The notes: generated by a model not told the origin, from the sequence alone. A DNA stretch of 64,000 bases from Pseudomonas taeanensis MS-3 (GCF_000498575.2 NZ_AWSQ01000009.1:372001-436000); one strand, 5' to 3'; counted from the stretch's first letter, positions 29,403 to 39,665 are shown. A program made the numbers and translations.

Positions 29403-31850
29403 CTAGCGGACTTTGCCGCGGCTGAGTTTCAACTCGTCCTTGGCAAAGTCGTCTACGTCGATCACTACGCGTCGGGCCGCTTCGGCTTGTTGCAGGCTGT
29501 GTGCTTCCTCTGCGGTCAAGGCGCCGGCGTTGACCGCCGCATCAAGCTGGCTCTGCCCTGGTGACTCCAGCACCTGGCCGTCTTTGAGTGCTTGCTGCAG
29601 TTTTTTCCGAATGGGCTGCGTGCTTTCCAGCAGGTTCATCGCCAGTTGCAGGGCGCCTACCGGGTCTTTTTCTGCCTGTGGGCGATAGCAGCCGGCGAGT
29701 ATTTCTTCCAGGGCTGGATCGCCGCTGTTGCGTCCGATAATTTCTGCGACTTGTGCATCCAGTTCATCGCTAGGACCTCTATGCCGGCGCCCGAGGGGGA
29801 ATACCAGTACGCGCAGAGCACCGCCCATCAAGCGATTGGGGAAATTGCTGAGTAGCTCGTCGAGTGCCTGTTCACCCAGCGCAAGACTCTCCTCCAGGGC
29901 CCAACGCAGCAGCGGTCGCGAATGTTCCGGATAGTCCAGGTCGTGGTAGCGCTTGAGCGCGGCCGAGGCCAGGTAAAGGTGGCTGAGGGCATCGCCAAGT
30001 CGCGCCGACAAACGCTCGCGACGTTTCAGGTCGCCGCCCAACAGCATCATGCTGAAGTCGGCGAGCATGGCAAAGGCTGCGGCGAGGCGATTCAGGGCGC
30101 GGAAATAGGGCTGGCTGAGGTTGTCCCCCGGAACCTGGCCGAAGCTGCCGAGACTCAGGCTGAGGATCAAACTGCTGGCGGCGTTGCTTACGGCGAAACC
30201 AATGTGTTGCAGCAGCAGCTGATCGAACTCGAGCAGCGCCTGATCACGATCTTCACGGCCGGCAAGGGCCATTTCCTTGAGTACATAGGGATGGCAGCGG
30301 ATGGCACCCTGGCCGAAGATCATCAGGTTACGCGAGAGGATATTCGCTCCTTCCACGGTGATGAAGATCGGCGCACCTTGCCAGGAACGGCCCAGGTAGT
30401 TGTTCGGGCCCATGATGATGCCCTTGCCGCCATGCACATCCATGGCATGTTGGATGCACTCGCGGCCGCGCTCGGTCAGGTGGTATTTGAGAATTGCCGA
30501 GAGGACCGAAGGTTTTTCACCCAGATCCACCGCGTTGGCGGTGAGAATGCGCGCGCTGTCCATCAGCCAGGCGTTGCCGCCGATGCGTGCGAGTGCTTCC
30601 TGGATGCCTTCGAAAGCCGCCAGTGGCACGTTGAACTGTTCGCGCACCTGGCTGTACTGGCCGGTGACCAGGCTGGTGAACTTGGCCGCGCCGGTGCCGA
30701 CTGCGGGCAGCGAGATCGAACGGCCGACCGACAGGCAGTTCATCAGCATCATCCAGCCTTTGCCGAGCATGTCCTGGCCGCCGATCAGGTAATCCAGGGG
30801 AATGAACACGTCCTTGCCGGAGTTCGGGCCGTTCATGAACGCGGCGCCGAGTGGCAGGTGGCGGCGGCCGATTTCCACCCCGGGGATATCGGTGGGCACC
30901 AGGGCCAGGCTGATGCCGAGCTCTTCCTCCTCGCCGAGCAGGTGGTCGGGGTCATAGGCCTTGAAAGCCAGCCCGAGCAAGGTGGCGACCGGGCCGAGGG
31001 TGATGTAGCGCTTCTCCCAGGTCAGGCGCAGGCCGAGTACTTCTTGGCCCTGCCATTGGCCCTTGCAGACGATGCCGGTATCCGGCATGGCGCCAGCATC
31101 GGAGCCAGCCAGCGGGCCGGTGAGGGCAAAGCAGGGGATGTCCTCCCCGGATGCCAGGCGTGGCAGGTAATGTTGACGCTGTTCGTCGGTACCGTAATGC
31201 AGCAGCAGTTCAGCGGGACCGAGGGAGTTGGGTACCATCACGGTGGAGGCCAGGTCGCCACTGCGGGTGGCCAGTTTCATCGCCACCTGGGAGTGGGCGT
31301 AGGCGGAAAATCCCTTGCCGCCGTATTCCTTGGGAATGATCAGGGCGAAGAAACCGTGCTGCTTGATGTGTTCCCAGGCTTTGGCTGGCAAGTCCATCTG
31401 CTGGCCGATCTCCCAGTCGCTGACCATGGCGCAGAGCTCTTCGGTCGGCCCGTCGATAAAGGCTTGTTCCTCTTCGCTCAGCTTGGCCTTGGGGTAGGCG
31501 AGCAGTTTGTCCCAGTTCGGGCGACCGCTGAATAATTCGCCGTCCCACCACACAGTGCCGGCTTCGATGGCATCGCGTTCGGTGTCGGACATTGGTGGCA
31601 GCACCCGCTGGAACCAGTCGAACAGCGGCGCACTGAACAGCCTGCGGCGTTGCTCAGGCAGCGCCAGGGGCAATGCCACGGCCAGCCACAACAGCCAGAA
31701 CACGACCAATAGCCAGCCTGGTGCATGGCTGAACAGGCCCATGACGAACAAGTAACCCGCCACTATGGCCAGAGCGGGAAGCGGCGCGGTGCGGCGGTGG
31801 GCCAGATAGGTCGCGCCGAGCACCAATACGATCAACCAGACAGCGAGCAT
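29403..31850 (-). CDS. fadE: Acyl-CoA dehydrogenase FadE (long, membrane-associated type)
   Basis: This 815-residue protein matches the long gamma-proteobacterial FadE. The first about 65 residues form two or three membrane segments (WLIVLVLGATYLAH, IVAGYLFVMGLFS, LLVVFWLLWLAVALPLAL). Then come the acyl-CoA dehydrogenase domains with ALTGPLAGSDAGAMPD and KRYITLGPVA, the helical domain with MDVHGGKGIIMGPNNYL, and a FadE-specific C-terminal extension (FPLGRRHRGPSDELD). It does the first oxidation of fatty acid beta-oxidation. GGAGG 7 bases before ATG 31850 fixes the start. Confidence 0.95.
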   Translation of the reverse strand: MLAVWLIVLVLGATYLAHRRTAPLPALAIVAGYLFVMGLFSHAPGWLLVVFWLLWLAVALPLALPEQRRRLFSAPLFDWFQRVLPPMSDTERDAIEAGTVWWDGELFSGRPNWDKLLAYPKAKLSEEEQAFIDGPTEELCAMVSDWEIGQQMDLPAKAWEHIKQHGFFALIIPKEYGGKGFSAYAHSQVAMKLATRSGDLASTVMVPNSLGPAELLLHYGTDEQRQHYLPRLASGEDIPCFALTGPLAGSDAGAMPDTGIVCKGQWQGQEVLGLRLTWEKRYITLGPVATLLGLAFKAYDPDHLLGEEEELGISLALVPTDIPGVEIGRRHLPLGAAFMNGPNSGKDVFIPLDYLIGGQDMLGKGWMMLMNCLSVGRSISLPAVGTGAAKFTSLVTGQYSQVREQFNVPLAAFEGIQEALARIGGNAWLMDSARILTANAVDLGEKPSVLSAILKYHLTERGRECIQHAMDVHGGKGIIMGPNNYLGRSWQGAPIFITVEGANILSRNLMIFGQGAIRCHPYVLKEMALAGREDRDQALLEFDQLLLQHIGFAVSNAASSLILSLSLGSFGQVPGDNLSQPYFRALNRLAAAFAMLADFSMMLLGGDLKRRERLSARLGDALSHLYLASAALKRYHDLDYPEHSRPLLRWALEESLALGEQALDELLSNFPNRLMGGALRVLVFPLGRRHRGPSDELDAQVAEIIGRNSGDPALEEILAGCYRPQAEKDPVGALQLAMNLLESTQPIRKKLQQALKDGQVLESPGQSQLDAAVNAGALTAEEAHSLQQAEAARRVVIDVDDFAKDELKLSRGKVR

Positions 31851-31972
31851 GCAGAATCCTCCATGAAGACGGCGCAGTGGACGCGGCCGTCGTGAGCGTA
31901 GTCGACAATAAGATGGCGACAAGGGCGGTTAACTTGGCCGGATCGGCGTGACATCGGCGTAGTCGTCCTCGC

Positions 31973-31987
31973 TAGACTGACAGTCTA
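31973..31987. promoter_or_regulatory. TAGACTGACAGTCTA palindrome, possible operator
   Basis: A perfect 15-base palindrome (arms TAGACT/AGTCTA, spacer GAC) in the divergent gap between fadE (start 31850) and the transglutaminase-like gene (start 32005). Size and symmetry suit a TetR- or GntR-type operator. It ends 17 bases before ATG 32005. Confidence 0.45.
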
Positions 31988-32004
31988 ACCACGGAGCACT
32001 GCTG

Positions 32005-32688
32005 ATGCGCGAATACCTCGAACCCGGCCGCTTCATCGATAGTGACCACCCTGCACTGCTTGAGTTCGCCGAGCAAGCACGTGGCACATCCCGCGACCCT
32101 CGCGAGCAAGCTGTAAGGCTGTATTACGCGGTGCGCGATGGCATCCGCTACAACCCTTACGTGTTCAGTCGCGACCCGGAAACCCTTAAAGGTAGCCATG
32201 CGCTACTGCACGGTGAAAGTTACTGCGTACCCAAGGCCACGCTACTGGCGGCCTGCGCACGACATTGCGGTATTCCCGCACGGATCGGCTTGGCCGATGT
32301 GCGCAACCACCTGGCAACACCACGGCTGTTGGAGCTATTGCGTAGCGAGGTATTCGCCATGCACGGCTATACCGAGTTCCATCTGGATGGGCGCTGGGTC
32401 AAGGCCACTCCGGCGTTCAATCAGGCCCTGTGCCAAACGTTCAAGGTAGCGCCGCTGGAGTTCGATGGCCATAACGACAGCGTGTTCCATCCGTTCAACC
32501 AGCAGGGTGAGCGCTATATGGAGTATCTGGCCGATCATGGCCAGTTTGCCGACCTGCCGGAGCGATTATTCTTCGGCCATCTGCAGCGTTGCTATCCGCA
32601 TCTGTTCGAAGCGGACTCAGTATTTATAGATGGCGACTTGCAGGCTGAGGCGGCCGCTAGCAGTACACCTGGTCACGCGACTAGGTAG
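32005..32688 (+). CDS. Transglutaminase-like cysteine peptidase-fold protein
   Basis: This 227-residue protein has the transglutaminase-core triad region: Cys in HGESYCVPKATLLAACARHCGIPAR, His in EVFAMHGYTEFHLDGRWVKATPAF, and a downstream Asp in GRWVKATPAFNQ context. Such proteins hydrolyse or transfer at amide bonds; the substrate is unknown. There is no signal peptide, so it is cytoplasmic. Divergent from fadE. Confidence 0.78.
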   Translation: MREYLEPGRFIDSDHPALLEFAEQARGTSRDPREQAVRLYYAVRDGIRYNPYVFSRDPETLKGSHALLHGESYCVPKATLLAACARHCGIPARIGLADVRNHLATPRLLELLRSEVFAMHGYTEFHLDGRWVKATPAFNQALCQTFKVAPLEFDGHNDSVFHPFNQQGERYMEYLADHGQFADLPERLFFGHLQRCYPHLFEADSVFIDGDLQAEAAASSTPGHATR

Positions 32689-32997
32689 CCCGTCGAACGA
32701 TCCTGGTTATGCGTAAGTCCGGCTTTCGCCCTGTCAGCGAATCACCTTGCAGGCGCTAAGCTGTAGTTCAGGTCGCTGGCTCATAAAGTCCGCTCCTCGG
32801 CTCTGGCTGAGCCGAACCGGCTGTGCTGGCTTCCCGGTCGTTGCGCTAAGGGGAGTGCAGAGCATGCAGCCGGTCGATAGTTAACATCAGTACTCGTGTC
32901 TTTCTTCTTGAATTCACAGTGGTAGGGTGCCTAGTTTTGCGGCCTGTGTTGAGCGCTGCACGAATACCAGTACCGATTGAACAAGGAGCAACGACAG
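32689..32997 (+). other. Intergenic region without a gene
   Basis: About 309 bases with no convincing reading frame. A possible promoter is TTGAAT (32908-32913), 17 bases, CTAGTT (32931-32936), followed by AAGGAG before the GST start at 32998. Nothing else is recognised. Confidence 0.35.
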
Positions 32998-33618
32998 ATG
33001 TTGAAAATTTGGGGGCGGCAGAATTCAAACAACGTGCGCAAGGTACTGTGGTGTGCGGAAGAGGCTGGCGTAGCCTATCAGTCGATCAATGCTGGCGGTG
33101 CCTTTGGTCTGGTGAGTGACGCTGAGTACCTTGCGAAGAACCCCAATGGCCTGATCCCGATGATCGAGGACGACGACCTGGTGCTCTGGGAGTCCAACGC
33201 CATCGTGCGCTATTTGGCGGCCCGCTATGCGCCAGGCAGTCTCTACCTGGAGTCTGCCGTGCAGCGTGCTCAAAGCGAGCAATGGATGGACTGGGTTTCC
33301 TCCTGTCTGATCGATCCTTTCAGCGATGTGTTCGTCGGCACCGTGCGTACAGCTCCCGAGCAGCGCGACCAGCGGTTGATGGGCGAAGCCCTTGAGCGCT
33401 GTGTCGAGCTGTTGGCAATCCCTGAGAAGGTGCTGGCCAATCGCCCTTACCTTTCCGGAGAGGCGTTCGCCATGGGCGATATTCCGCTGGGGTGTCTTGC
33501 CTACGCCTGGTTCGAAATGCCGATCGTGCGTCCCGAATTGCCGCATCTGGCCGCCTGGTACCAGCGACTTCGGGAAAGGCCGGCATACCGCCGCGGCGTG
33601 ATGACGCCGCTGACCTGA
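32998..33618 (+). CDS. Glutathione S-transferase family protein
   Basis: This 206-residue GST has a thioredoxin-like N-domain (LKIWGRQNSNNVRKVLWCAEEAGV), GLIPMIEDDDLVLWESNAIVRYLAARY for glutathione binding, and a helical C-domain with AMGDIPLGCLAYAW. The SNNVRK active-site context is typical of the theta-like bacterial GSTs. AAGGAG precedes ATG 32998. It precedes the ABC exporter genes. Confidence 0.88.
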   Translation: MLKIWGRQNSNNVRKVLWCAEEAGVAYQSINAGGAFGLVSDAEYLAKNPNGLIPMIEDDDLVLWESNAIVRYLAARYAPGSLYLESAVQRAQSEQWMDWVSSCLIDPFSDVFVGTVRTAPEQRDQRLMGEALERCVELLAIPEKVLANRPYLSGEAFAMGDIPLGCLAYAWFEMPIVRPELPHLAAWYQRLRERPAYRRGVMTPLT

Positions 33619-33685
33619 AACCAGCGATTGCATTTGCCCGAGTCAGACCTTATCTAATCTATTCCTCCCTGCGTGCGTGCCCCTT

Positions 33686-34618
33686 ATGAGTTCAGCTCTG
33701 TCTATCCGGCAGTTAACCAAAACTTACGGTAACGGCTTCCAGGCCTTGCATGGCATCGACCTGGATGTCGCCGAAGGCGATTTCTTTGCCTTGCTCGGCC
33801 CCAATGGCGCCGGCAAGTCCACCACCATCGGCATCCTCTCGACCCTGGTGAACAAGACCAGTGGCCTGGTCAACGTGTTCGGCCATGACCTGGACCAGCA
33901 GCCGTCCGCGCTTAAACGCTGCATCGGCGTGGTGCCGCAGGAGTTCAACTTCAACCAGTTCGAGAAGGTGTTCGACATAGTCGTCACCCAGGCCGGTTAT
34001 TACGGTATTCCAGCGAAGATCGCCAAGGCGCGAACCCAGCAGTACCTCGAGCAGTTGGGCCTGTGGGACAAACGCGATGTGCCCTCGCGCGAGCTTTCCG
34101 GCGGCATGAAACGGCGCCTGATGATCGCCCGCGCCCTGGTGCACCAGCCGCGCTTGTTGATTCTCGATGAGCCGACCGCGGGGGTAGATATCGAACTGCG
34201 CCGTTCGATGTGGAGTTTTCTCACCGAACTGAATCAACAGGGCATCACCATCATCCTCACCACCCATTACCTGGAAGAGGCCGAGCAGCTGTGCCGCAAC
34301 ATCGGCATCATCGACCACGGCCGCATCGTCGAGAACACCAGCATGCGTGAGCTGCTGAAGAAGCTGCATGTGGAGACCTTTCTGCTCGACTTGCAAGAGT
34401 CTTTGCTGGTTCCGCCGCAACTGGTCGGTTATCCGGCGCAGTTGCTCGATCACCATACGCTGGAGGTGCAGGTGGATAAGACTCAGGGCGTCACCGAACT
34501 GTTTCGCCAGTTGGCGCTGCAGCAGATTGAAGTGCTCAGTTTGCGCAATAAAACCAATCGCCTGGAAGAGCTGTTCGTTTCCCTGGTCGAGAAAAACCTG
34601 GCCAAGGAGACGGTATGA
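33686..34618 (+). CDS. yadG: ABC-2 type exporter ATPase (YadG family)
   Basis: This 310-residue ATPase has Walker A LLGPNGAGKSTT near residue 40, the Q-loop VVPQEFNFNQF, signature LSGGMKRR, Walker B LLILDEPTAGVD, and the H-loop TTHYLEEAEQ. Its stop overlaps the permease start (ATGA), so the two form one transporter. The YadGH family exports an unknown substrate. Confidence 0.92.
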   Translation: MSSALSIRQLTKTYGNGFQALHGIDLDVAEGDFFALLGPNGAGKSTTIGILSTLVNKTSGLVNVFGHDLDQQPSALKRCIGVVPQEFNFNQFEKVFDIVVTQAGYYGIPAKIAKARTQQYLEQLGLWDKRDVPSRELSGGMKRRLMIARALVHQPRLLILDEPTAGVDIELRRSMWSFLTELNQQGITIILTTHYLEEAEQLCRNIGIIDHGRIVENTSMRELLKKLHVETFLLDLQESLLVPPQLVGYPAQLLDHHTLEVQVDKTQGVTELFRQLALQQIEVLSLRNKTNRLEELFVSLVEKNLAKETV

Positions 34619-35409
34619 GTACGACTTATCTGAATAGCGAGTTCGCCGCCAACATGGTGGCGCTGCGCACCATCGTCTACCGGGAGATCCGCCGCTTCAC
34701 CCGCATCTGGCCGCAGACCCTGCTGCCTCCGGCGATCACCATGGTTCTGTATTTCGTTATTTTCGGCAATTTGATCGGTCGGCAGATCGGCGACATGGGC
34801 GGCTTCAGCTATATGGAGTACATCGTGCCCGGGCTGATCATGATGTCGGTGATCACCAACTCGTACGGCAACGTGGTGTCGAGCTTTTTCGGCAGCAAGT
34901 TTCAGCGCTCAGTCGAGGAACTGATGGTGTCGCCGGTGTCGCCGCACATCATTCTGCTGGGCTATACCGCTGGCGGTGTGTTGCGCGGGCTGGCGGTGGG
35001 CTTGATCGTCACCCTGTTGTCGCTGTTCTTCACCAAACTGCAGGTGCACCACCTGGGCGTGACCGTCCTGGTAGTGCTGATGACTGCGACGATTTTCTCC
35101 CTGGGAGGCTTCGTCAATGCGGTGTTCGCGCGCAACTTCGATGATATTTCGATCATCCCGACCTTCGTCCTTACGCCGCTGACCTACCTGGGCGGGGTGT
35201 TCTACTCAATCGCTCTGCTGCCGCCATTCTGGCAGACGGTGTCGCTGGCCAACCCGGTGCTGCACATGGTCAATGCCTTTCGCTACGGCATCCTCGGCGT
35301 CTCGGATATCGGCATCGGCGTGGCCATCGGCTTCATGTTGGTCGCCATGGCGCTGCTGTATGCGGTGTGCATTCGCTTGCTGGTCAGCGGCAGAGGGATG
35401 CGCCAGTAA
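34615..35409 (+). CDS. yadH: ABC-2 type exporter permease (YadH family)
   Basis: This 264-residue inner-membrane permease has six membrane segments and the ABC-2 signature region GFSYMEYIVPGLIMMSVITN, SVEELMVSPVSP, and YLGGVFYSIALLP. It is translationally coupled to the ATPase gene. Substrate unknown. Confidence 0.92.
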   Translation: MSTTYLNSEFAANMVALRTIVYREIRRFTRIWPQTLLPPAITMVLYFVIFGNLIGRQIGDMGGFSYMEYIVPGLIMMSVITNSYGNVVSSFFGSKFQRSVEELMVSPVSPHIILLGYTAGGVLRGLAVGLIVTLLSLFFTKLQVHHLGVTVLVVLMTATIFSLGGFVNAVFARNFDDISIIPTFVLTPLTYLGGVFYSIALLPPFWQTVSLANPVLHMVNAFRYGILGVSDIGIGVAIGFMLVAMALLYAVCIRLLVSGRGMRQ

Positions 35410-35577
35410 AGCATGGTCGGCAAGGCCAGTGGCCTGTGTGGTTCGTTCATTTGGGTGAACCCAGTCAATCGTCCAGGTCACTAAGCCAGTAAAACAAAAG
35501 GAAACATCTTCGACGTCTGTGTCGTAAGTTGTTGCCAGTTAGACTCGACCTCAATAAAAATGAGGTTGTATAAGCCC

Positions 35578-36600
35578 ATGCTGACTCGTGTGCTTTCTGC
35601 ATTGCTGGTGTTGCTTGCGGCTTGGCTGCCTTCGGTTCAGGCAGCCCAGGAGCCCTTGGTCGAGGTGGTGACGGCGCAGCGCCAGTTAGTGCGCGATGAG
35701 CTGGTGACCTTTGGCTCGTTGCGCTCCGACGAGTCGGTGATGCTTCGGCCCGAGATCGAAGGGCGGCTTGCCGCCCTGCATTTTCGCGAGGGGCAGGCCG
35801 TCGCTGCGGGCGACTTGCTGGTCAGCCTGGATGATGCCATCGCCCGCGCCGAACTGGCCCTGGCCCGGGCCAATCTGGACCTGGCGGAAAAGAGCTTCCG
35901 CCGCTCCCAGCTGTTGTTCCAGCGCGGTGCCAGCAATGCCCAGGCGCTGGACGAAGTACAGTCCCAGCAGCAGGCAGCGCGAGCCAGCCTGGCCTTGTCT
36001 CAGGCGCGGCTGGACAAGACCCAACTCAAGGCGCCCCACGACGGCGTGCTCGGTTTGCGCCAGGTCAGTGTCGGCGATTACCTGGACGCCGGTCAGGACA
36101 TCGTCAACCTTGAGGTGCTCGATCCGCTCAAGGTCGACTTCCGCGTGGCGCAGAAGGCCGTTGGTCAGGTTCGCCTGCACCAGCCTATCGAGATCCGCCT
36201 GGATAGCTATCCCGACGAGGTGTTTCGCGGCGAGATCAGTGCCATCAACCCGCGCCTGGACGAAGCCGGCCGTAGCCAGGCGATCCGCGCCAGGCTGGCC
36301 AATCCAGGGCTGCGGCTCAAGCCTGGGCAGTTTGTGCGGGTCAGCGTGATTCTCGCCGAGCGCCCGCAGGCGCTGGTTATTCCGGAGGAAGCTGTGATGC
36401 CGCTGGGCGAGCGTTTGCTGGTCAACCTGGTGATCGACGGCAAGGTGGTGCAGCGCGAGATCAAGCTGGGTCGGCGTCTGCGCGGACGCGTCGAAGTGCG
36501 TGAGGGGCTGAGCGGCGACGAGACCCTGATCAGTGCCGGCTGGCAGAAGGTCAGGCCGGGCATGGCGGTGCGTACCCGGAGTGCCGAGGAGGGTGTGTGA
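35578..36600 (+). CDS. RND efflux periplasmic adaptor (membrane fusion protein)
   Basis: This about 340-residue adaptor has a signal sequence (LTRVLSALLVLLAAWLPSVQA), a biotinyl-lipoyl half (EIEGRLAALHFREGQAVAAGDLL), a helical hairpin (SLDDAIARAELALARANL, LALSQARLDKTQLKAPHDG) and the beta-barrel domain. It lacks a lipobox. The start is ATG 35578 or in-frame ATG 35560. It overlaps the RND pump gene by 4 bases (GTGA). Confidence 0.9.
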   Translation: MLTRVLSALLVLLAAWLPSVQAAQEPLVEVVTAQRQLVRDELVTFGSLRSDESVMLRPEIEGRLAALHFREGQAVAAGDLLVSLDDAIARAELALARANLDLAEKSFRRSQLLFQRGASNAQALDEVQSQQQAARASLALSQARLDKTQLKAPHDGVLGLRQVSVGDYLDAGQDIVNLEVLDPLKVDFRVAQKAVGQVRLHQPIEIRLDSYPDEVFRGEISAINPRLDEAGRSQAIRARLANPGLRLKPGQFVRVSVILAERPQALVIPEEAVMPLGERLLVNLVIDGKVVQREIKLGRRLRGRVEVREGLSGDETLISAGWQKVRPGMAVRTRSAEEGV

Positions 36601-39600
36601 CCCTCTCGGATGTCTGTATCCGCCGCCCGGTATTTGCCAGTGTGCTGTCTCTGGTGCTGGTGCTGCTCGGCCTGATGGCCTATCAGCGCCTGACCGTGCG
36701 TGAGTACCCGAACATCGACGTGCCAATCGTCACGGTCAACGTCGGCTATCCGGGCGCCAGCCCGGAGATCATGGAGTCGCAGGTCGCGCAACCGGTCGAA
36801 GATGTGCTCTCGGGCATCGAGGGGCTGGACTTCGTCAGCTCCATCAGCCGTTCGGAAAGCACCCAGGTCACCGCGCAGTTCCGTCTCGGTAGCGACGCCG
36901 ACGAGGCGGCCAATGACGTGCGCGACCGTCTCGGGCGAGTGCGCGGGCTGCTACCGGACGAGATCGACGAGCCCATCGTGCAGAAAGTCGAGGCCGATGC
37001 CCAGCCGGTGGTCTTCCTGGCGTTCTTCAGCGAGCGTCACTCGGCGATGGAGATTACCGATCTGCTCGAACGGCTGGTCAAGGACCGCCTGCAGGTCATC
37101 CCCGGGGTTTCCGAGGTACAGATTCGCGGCGGGCGCAGCCCGGCCATGCGCATCTGGCTGGACCCGGAACAACTCGCCGCCCATGGCCTTACGGTGCAGG
37201 ACGTCGAGGATGCCCTGCGCCGACAGAACGTCGAGATTCCGGCCGGGCGCATCGAATCCTCGCAGCGTGAGTTCAGCCTGCTCTCGGAAACCGATCTGCG
37301 CAGTGCGGAGGAGTTCGAGCAGTTGATTCTCGACGACTCGCAGGGTTACCTGCTGCGCCTCGCCGACGTCGGCCATGCCGAAGTTGCGCCCGCCAGCACC
37401 CGCAGCGTGGTGCGTTACAACGGCCGTCCGGCAGTGGTCATCGGCATGGTCAAGCAGGCCACCGCCAATCCGCTGGATATTTCCGATGGCCTCAATGCGG
37501 CGCTTGCGGATGTTCGCGCGCTGCTTCCCGAGGGCATGCAGGTGGCAGTCGCGCACGACAACTCGCTGTTCATCCGCGAGTCGATCGACAACGTCTACGC
37601 CACCATCTGGGAGGCTGTGGCGCTGGTCATTCTGATCATCTTCCTGTTCCTGCGCTCGCTGCGCGCCACCCTGATTCCCCTGATGACCATCCCGGTCTCG
37701 CTGATCGGTGCGTTCGCCCTGATGGCGCTGATGGGTTTTTCCATCAACACCCTGACCTTGCTGGCCATGGTGCTGGCCATTGGCCTGGTAGTGGATGATG
37801 CGATCGTCATGCTGGAGAACATCCACCGGCATATCGAGGCCGGCATGACACCACTACAGGCGGCGTTCACCGGCAGCCGTGAAATCGCCTTCGCGGTGAT
37901 CGCCATGACCCTGACCCTGGTCGCGGTCTACGCACCGATCGGCTTCATGCCCGGCGCCACTGGCAAACTGTTCACCGAGTTCGCCTGGACCCTGGCCGGC
38001 GCGGTGCTGGTGTCTGGTTTCGTTGCCCTGAGTCTGTCACCGATGATGTGCGCGCTGCTGCTCAAGGCGCACCAGCCGAACGCCCGGCATAACCGTGCCT
38101 ATAACCTGATCGAGGACTTTCTGCACAACCTGACCCAACACTATCAGGGCGTGCTGGCCTGGGTGCTGCAGCGCTGGTGGCTGATTGTCACGCTGTTGCT
38201 GGCCGTGCTGCTGGCCTGTGTCTGGTTGTTCGGCGGGCTCAAGTCGGAACTGGCGCCGACTGAAGACACCGGCACCATCATCGGCGTGTTCAATGCCCCC
38301 GATGGCGCCACCATCGACTACACCAGCCGCTATGCCCGACAGGTCGAGGCAGTCTATGACACGGTAGACGAGACCAATCGCTATGTGGTGGTGACCGGGT
38401 TTCCCACGGTGACCCAGGGCATCTCCTTCATGAAGCTGGAGGACTGGGCCCTGCGTCAGCGCAGTCAGTTCGAGATCCGCCAGGAGCTGTTACCCAAGCT
38501 GCAGGATATCCCCGGCATTCGCGCCTTCCCGGTCAACCGCCCGCCGCTGGGGCAGAGCGCGCGAAATCAGCCGGTCAACCTGGTGATCCGTTCTTCCCTG
38601 GAGTATGTCGAGCTGGAACAGCTGGTCGAGCAACTACTGGATCGGGTGCGCGACTACCCCGGGCTGGAAAGTCTGGACAGCGACCTCAAGTTGAATACCC
38701 CGCAGCTCAAAGTGGCGGTCAATCGCGAACAGGTGGTGGCGGTGGGCAGCGACGTGGCAACCATCGGTCGCAGTCTGGAGAGTCTGTTCGGCAGCCGCCA
38801 GGTAACCCGTTTCAAGCGTCATGGCGAGCAGTACGACGTGCTGGTGCAGCTGGCCGATGTCGACCGCAGCAACCCGGCGGATCTCGATCGCGTCTATGTG
38901 CGGGGCCGCGATGGCGGCATGGTGCAGCTGTCCAACCTGATCGAGGTGCGCGAGACGGTGGCGCCGCGCGAACTCAACCACTTCAATCAACTGCGCGCGG
39001 TGACCCTGAGTGCCAACGTCGGCGCCGGTTACACCCTCGGAGAGGCACTCGACCACCTGCAGGCCGCGGCCCGCGAGCTGTTCCCGGCTGATACCCAGTT
39101 CGACTACACCGGTACTTCGCGCGAATTCAAGGAGTCCAGCAGCGGCTTAGCGCTGATCTTCGTCCTGGCGCTGGCCTTCATCTTTCTGGTGCTGGCGGCA
39201 CAGTTCGAGAGTTTCATCGACCCCATGATCATTCTGCTCAGCGTGCCCTTGTCGATGGCCGGAGCCTTGCTTGCCCTGACGTTGTTCGGCGGCACCCTGA
39301 ACATCTATTCGCAGGTCGGTCTGGTGACGCTGATCGGCCTGATCACCAAGCACGGCATTCTCATCGTCGAGTTCGCCAATCAGATGCAACGTCGCGGTGT
39401 GGAGTTGCACCAGGCGGTATTGCAGGCCTCGGTGCAGCGGCTACGGCCGATCCTGATGACCACCGGCGCCATGGTGCTCGGCTCGTTGCCCTTGGCGATA
39501 GCCAGCGGCGCCGGTGCCGAGAGTCGTCAGCAGATCGGCCTGGTGATAGTCGGCGGGTTGCTGGTCGGCACTTTCTTTACCCTGTTGGTGATTCCGACCT

Positions 39601-39665
39601 TGTATCTGCTGCTACGGCGCTGGCGGCCTATCCAGCGGGAGGCGCTGCAGACCAGTGCTGCGTAG
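36597..39665 (+). CDS. RND-family inner-membrane efflux pump (HAE1-like)
   Basis: This 1022-residue pump starts at GTG 36597 and has the usual twelve helices with two large periplasmic loops. The proton-relay residues are visible: the Asp-Asp pair in GLVVDDAIVMLENI and the Lys in LITKHGILIVEFANQ. With the adaptor it forms two parts of a tripartite exporter; no outer-membrane factor or regulator is nearby, so it probably uses a shared OprM/TolC-type channel. Substrates cannot be read. Its stop codon lies in the first copy of a repeat (39662). Confidence 0.93.
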   Translation: MTLSDVCIRRPVFASVLSLVLVLLGLMAYQRLTVREYPNIDVPIVTVNVGYPGASPEIMESQVAQPVEDVLSGIEGLDFVSSISRSESTQVTAQFRLGSDADEAANDVRDRLGRVRGLLPDEIDEPIVQKVEADAQPVVFLAFFSERHSAMEITDLLERLVKDRLQVIPGVSEVQIRGGRSPAMRIWLDPEQLAAHGLTVQDVEDALRRQNVEIPAGRIESSQREFSLLSETDLRSAEEFEQLILDDSQGYLLRLADVGHAEVAPASTRSVVRYNGRPAVVIGMVKQATANPLDISDGLNAALADVRALLPEGMQVAVAHDNSLFIRESIDNVYATIWEAVALVILIIFLFLRSLRATLIPLMTIPVSLIGAFALMALMGFSINTLTLLAMVLAIGLVVDDAIVMLENIHRHIEAGMTPLQAAFTGSREIAFAVIAMTLTLVAVYAPIGFMPGATGKLFTEFAWTLAGAVLVSGFVALSLSPMMCALLLKAHQPNARHNRAYNLIEDFLHNLTQHYQGVLAWVLQRWWLIVTLLLAVLLACVWLFGGLKSELAPTEDTGTIIGVFNAPDGATIDYTSRYARQVEAVYDTVDETNRYVVVTGFPTVTQGISFMKLEDWALRQRSQFEIRQELLPKLQDIPGIRAFPVNRPPLGQSARNQPVNLVIRSSLEYVELEQLVEQLLDRVRDYPGLESLDSDLKLNTPQLKVAVNREQVVAVGSDVATIGRSLESLFGSRQVTRFKRHGEQYDVLVQLADVDRSNPADLDRVYVRGRDGGMVQLSNLIEVRETVAPRELNHFNQLRAVTLSANVGAGYTLGEALDHLQAAARELFPADTQFDYTGTSREFKESSSGLALIFVLALAFIFLVLAAQFESFIDPMIILLSVPLSMAGALLALTLFGGTLNIYSQVGLVTLIGLITKHGILIVEFANQMQRRGVELHQAVLQASVQRLRPILMTTGAMVLGSLPLAIASGAGAESRQQIGLVIVGGLLVGTFFTLLVIPTLYLLLRRWRPIQREALQTSAA

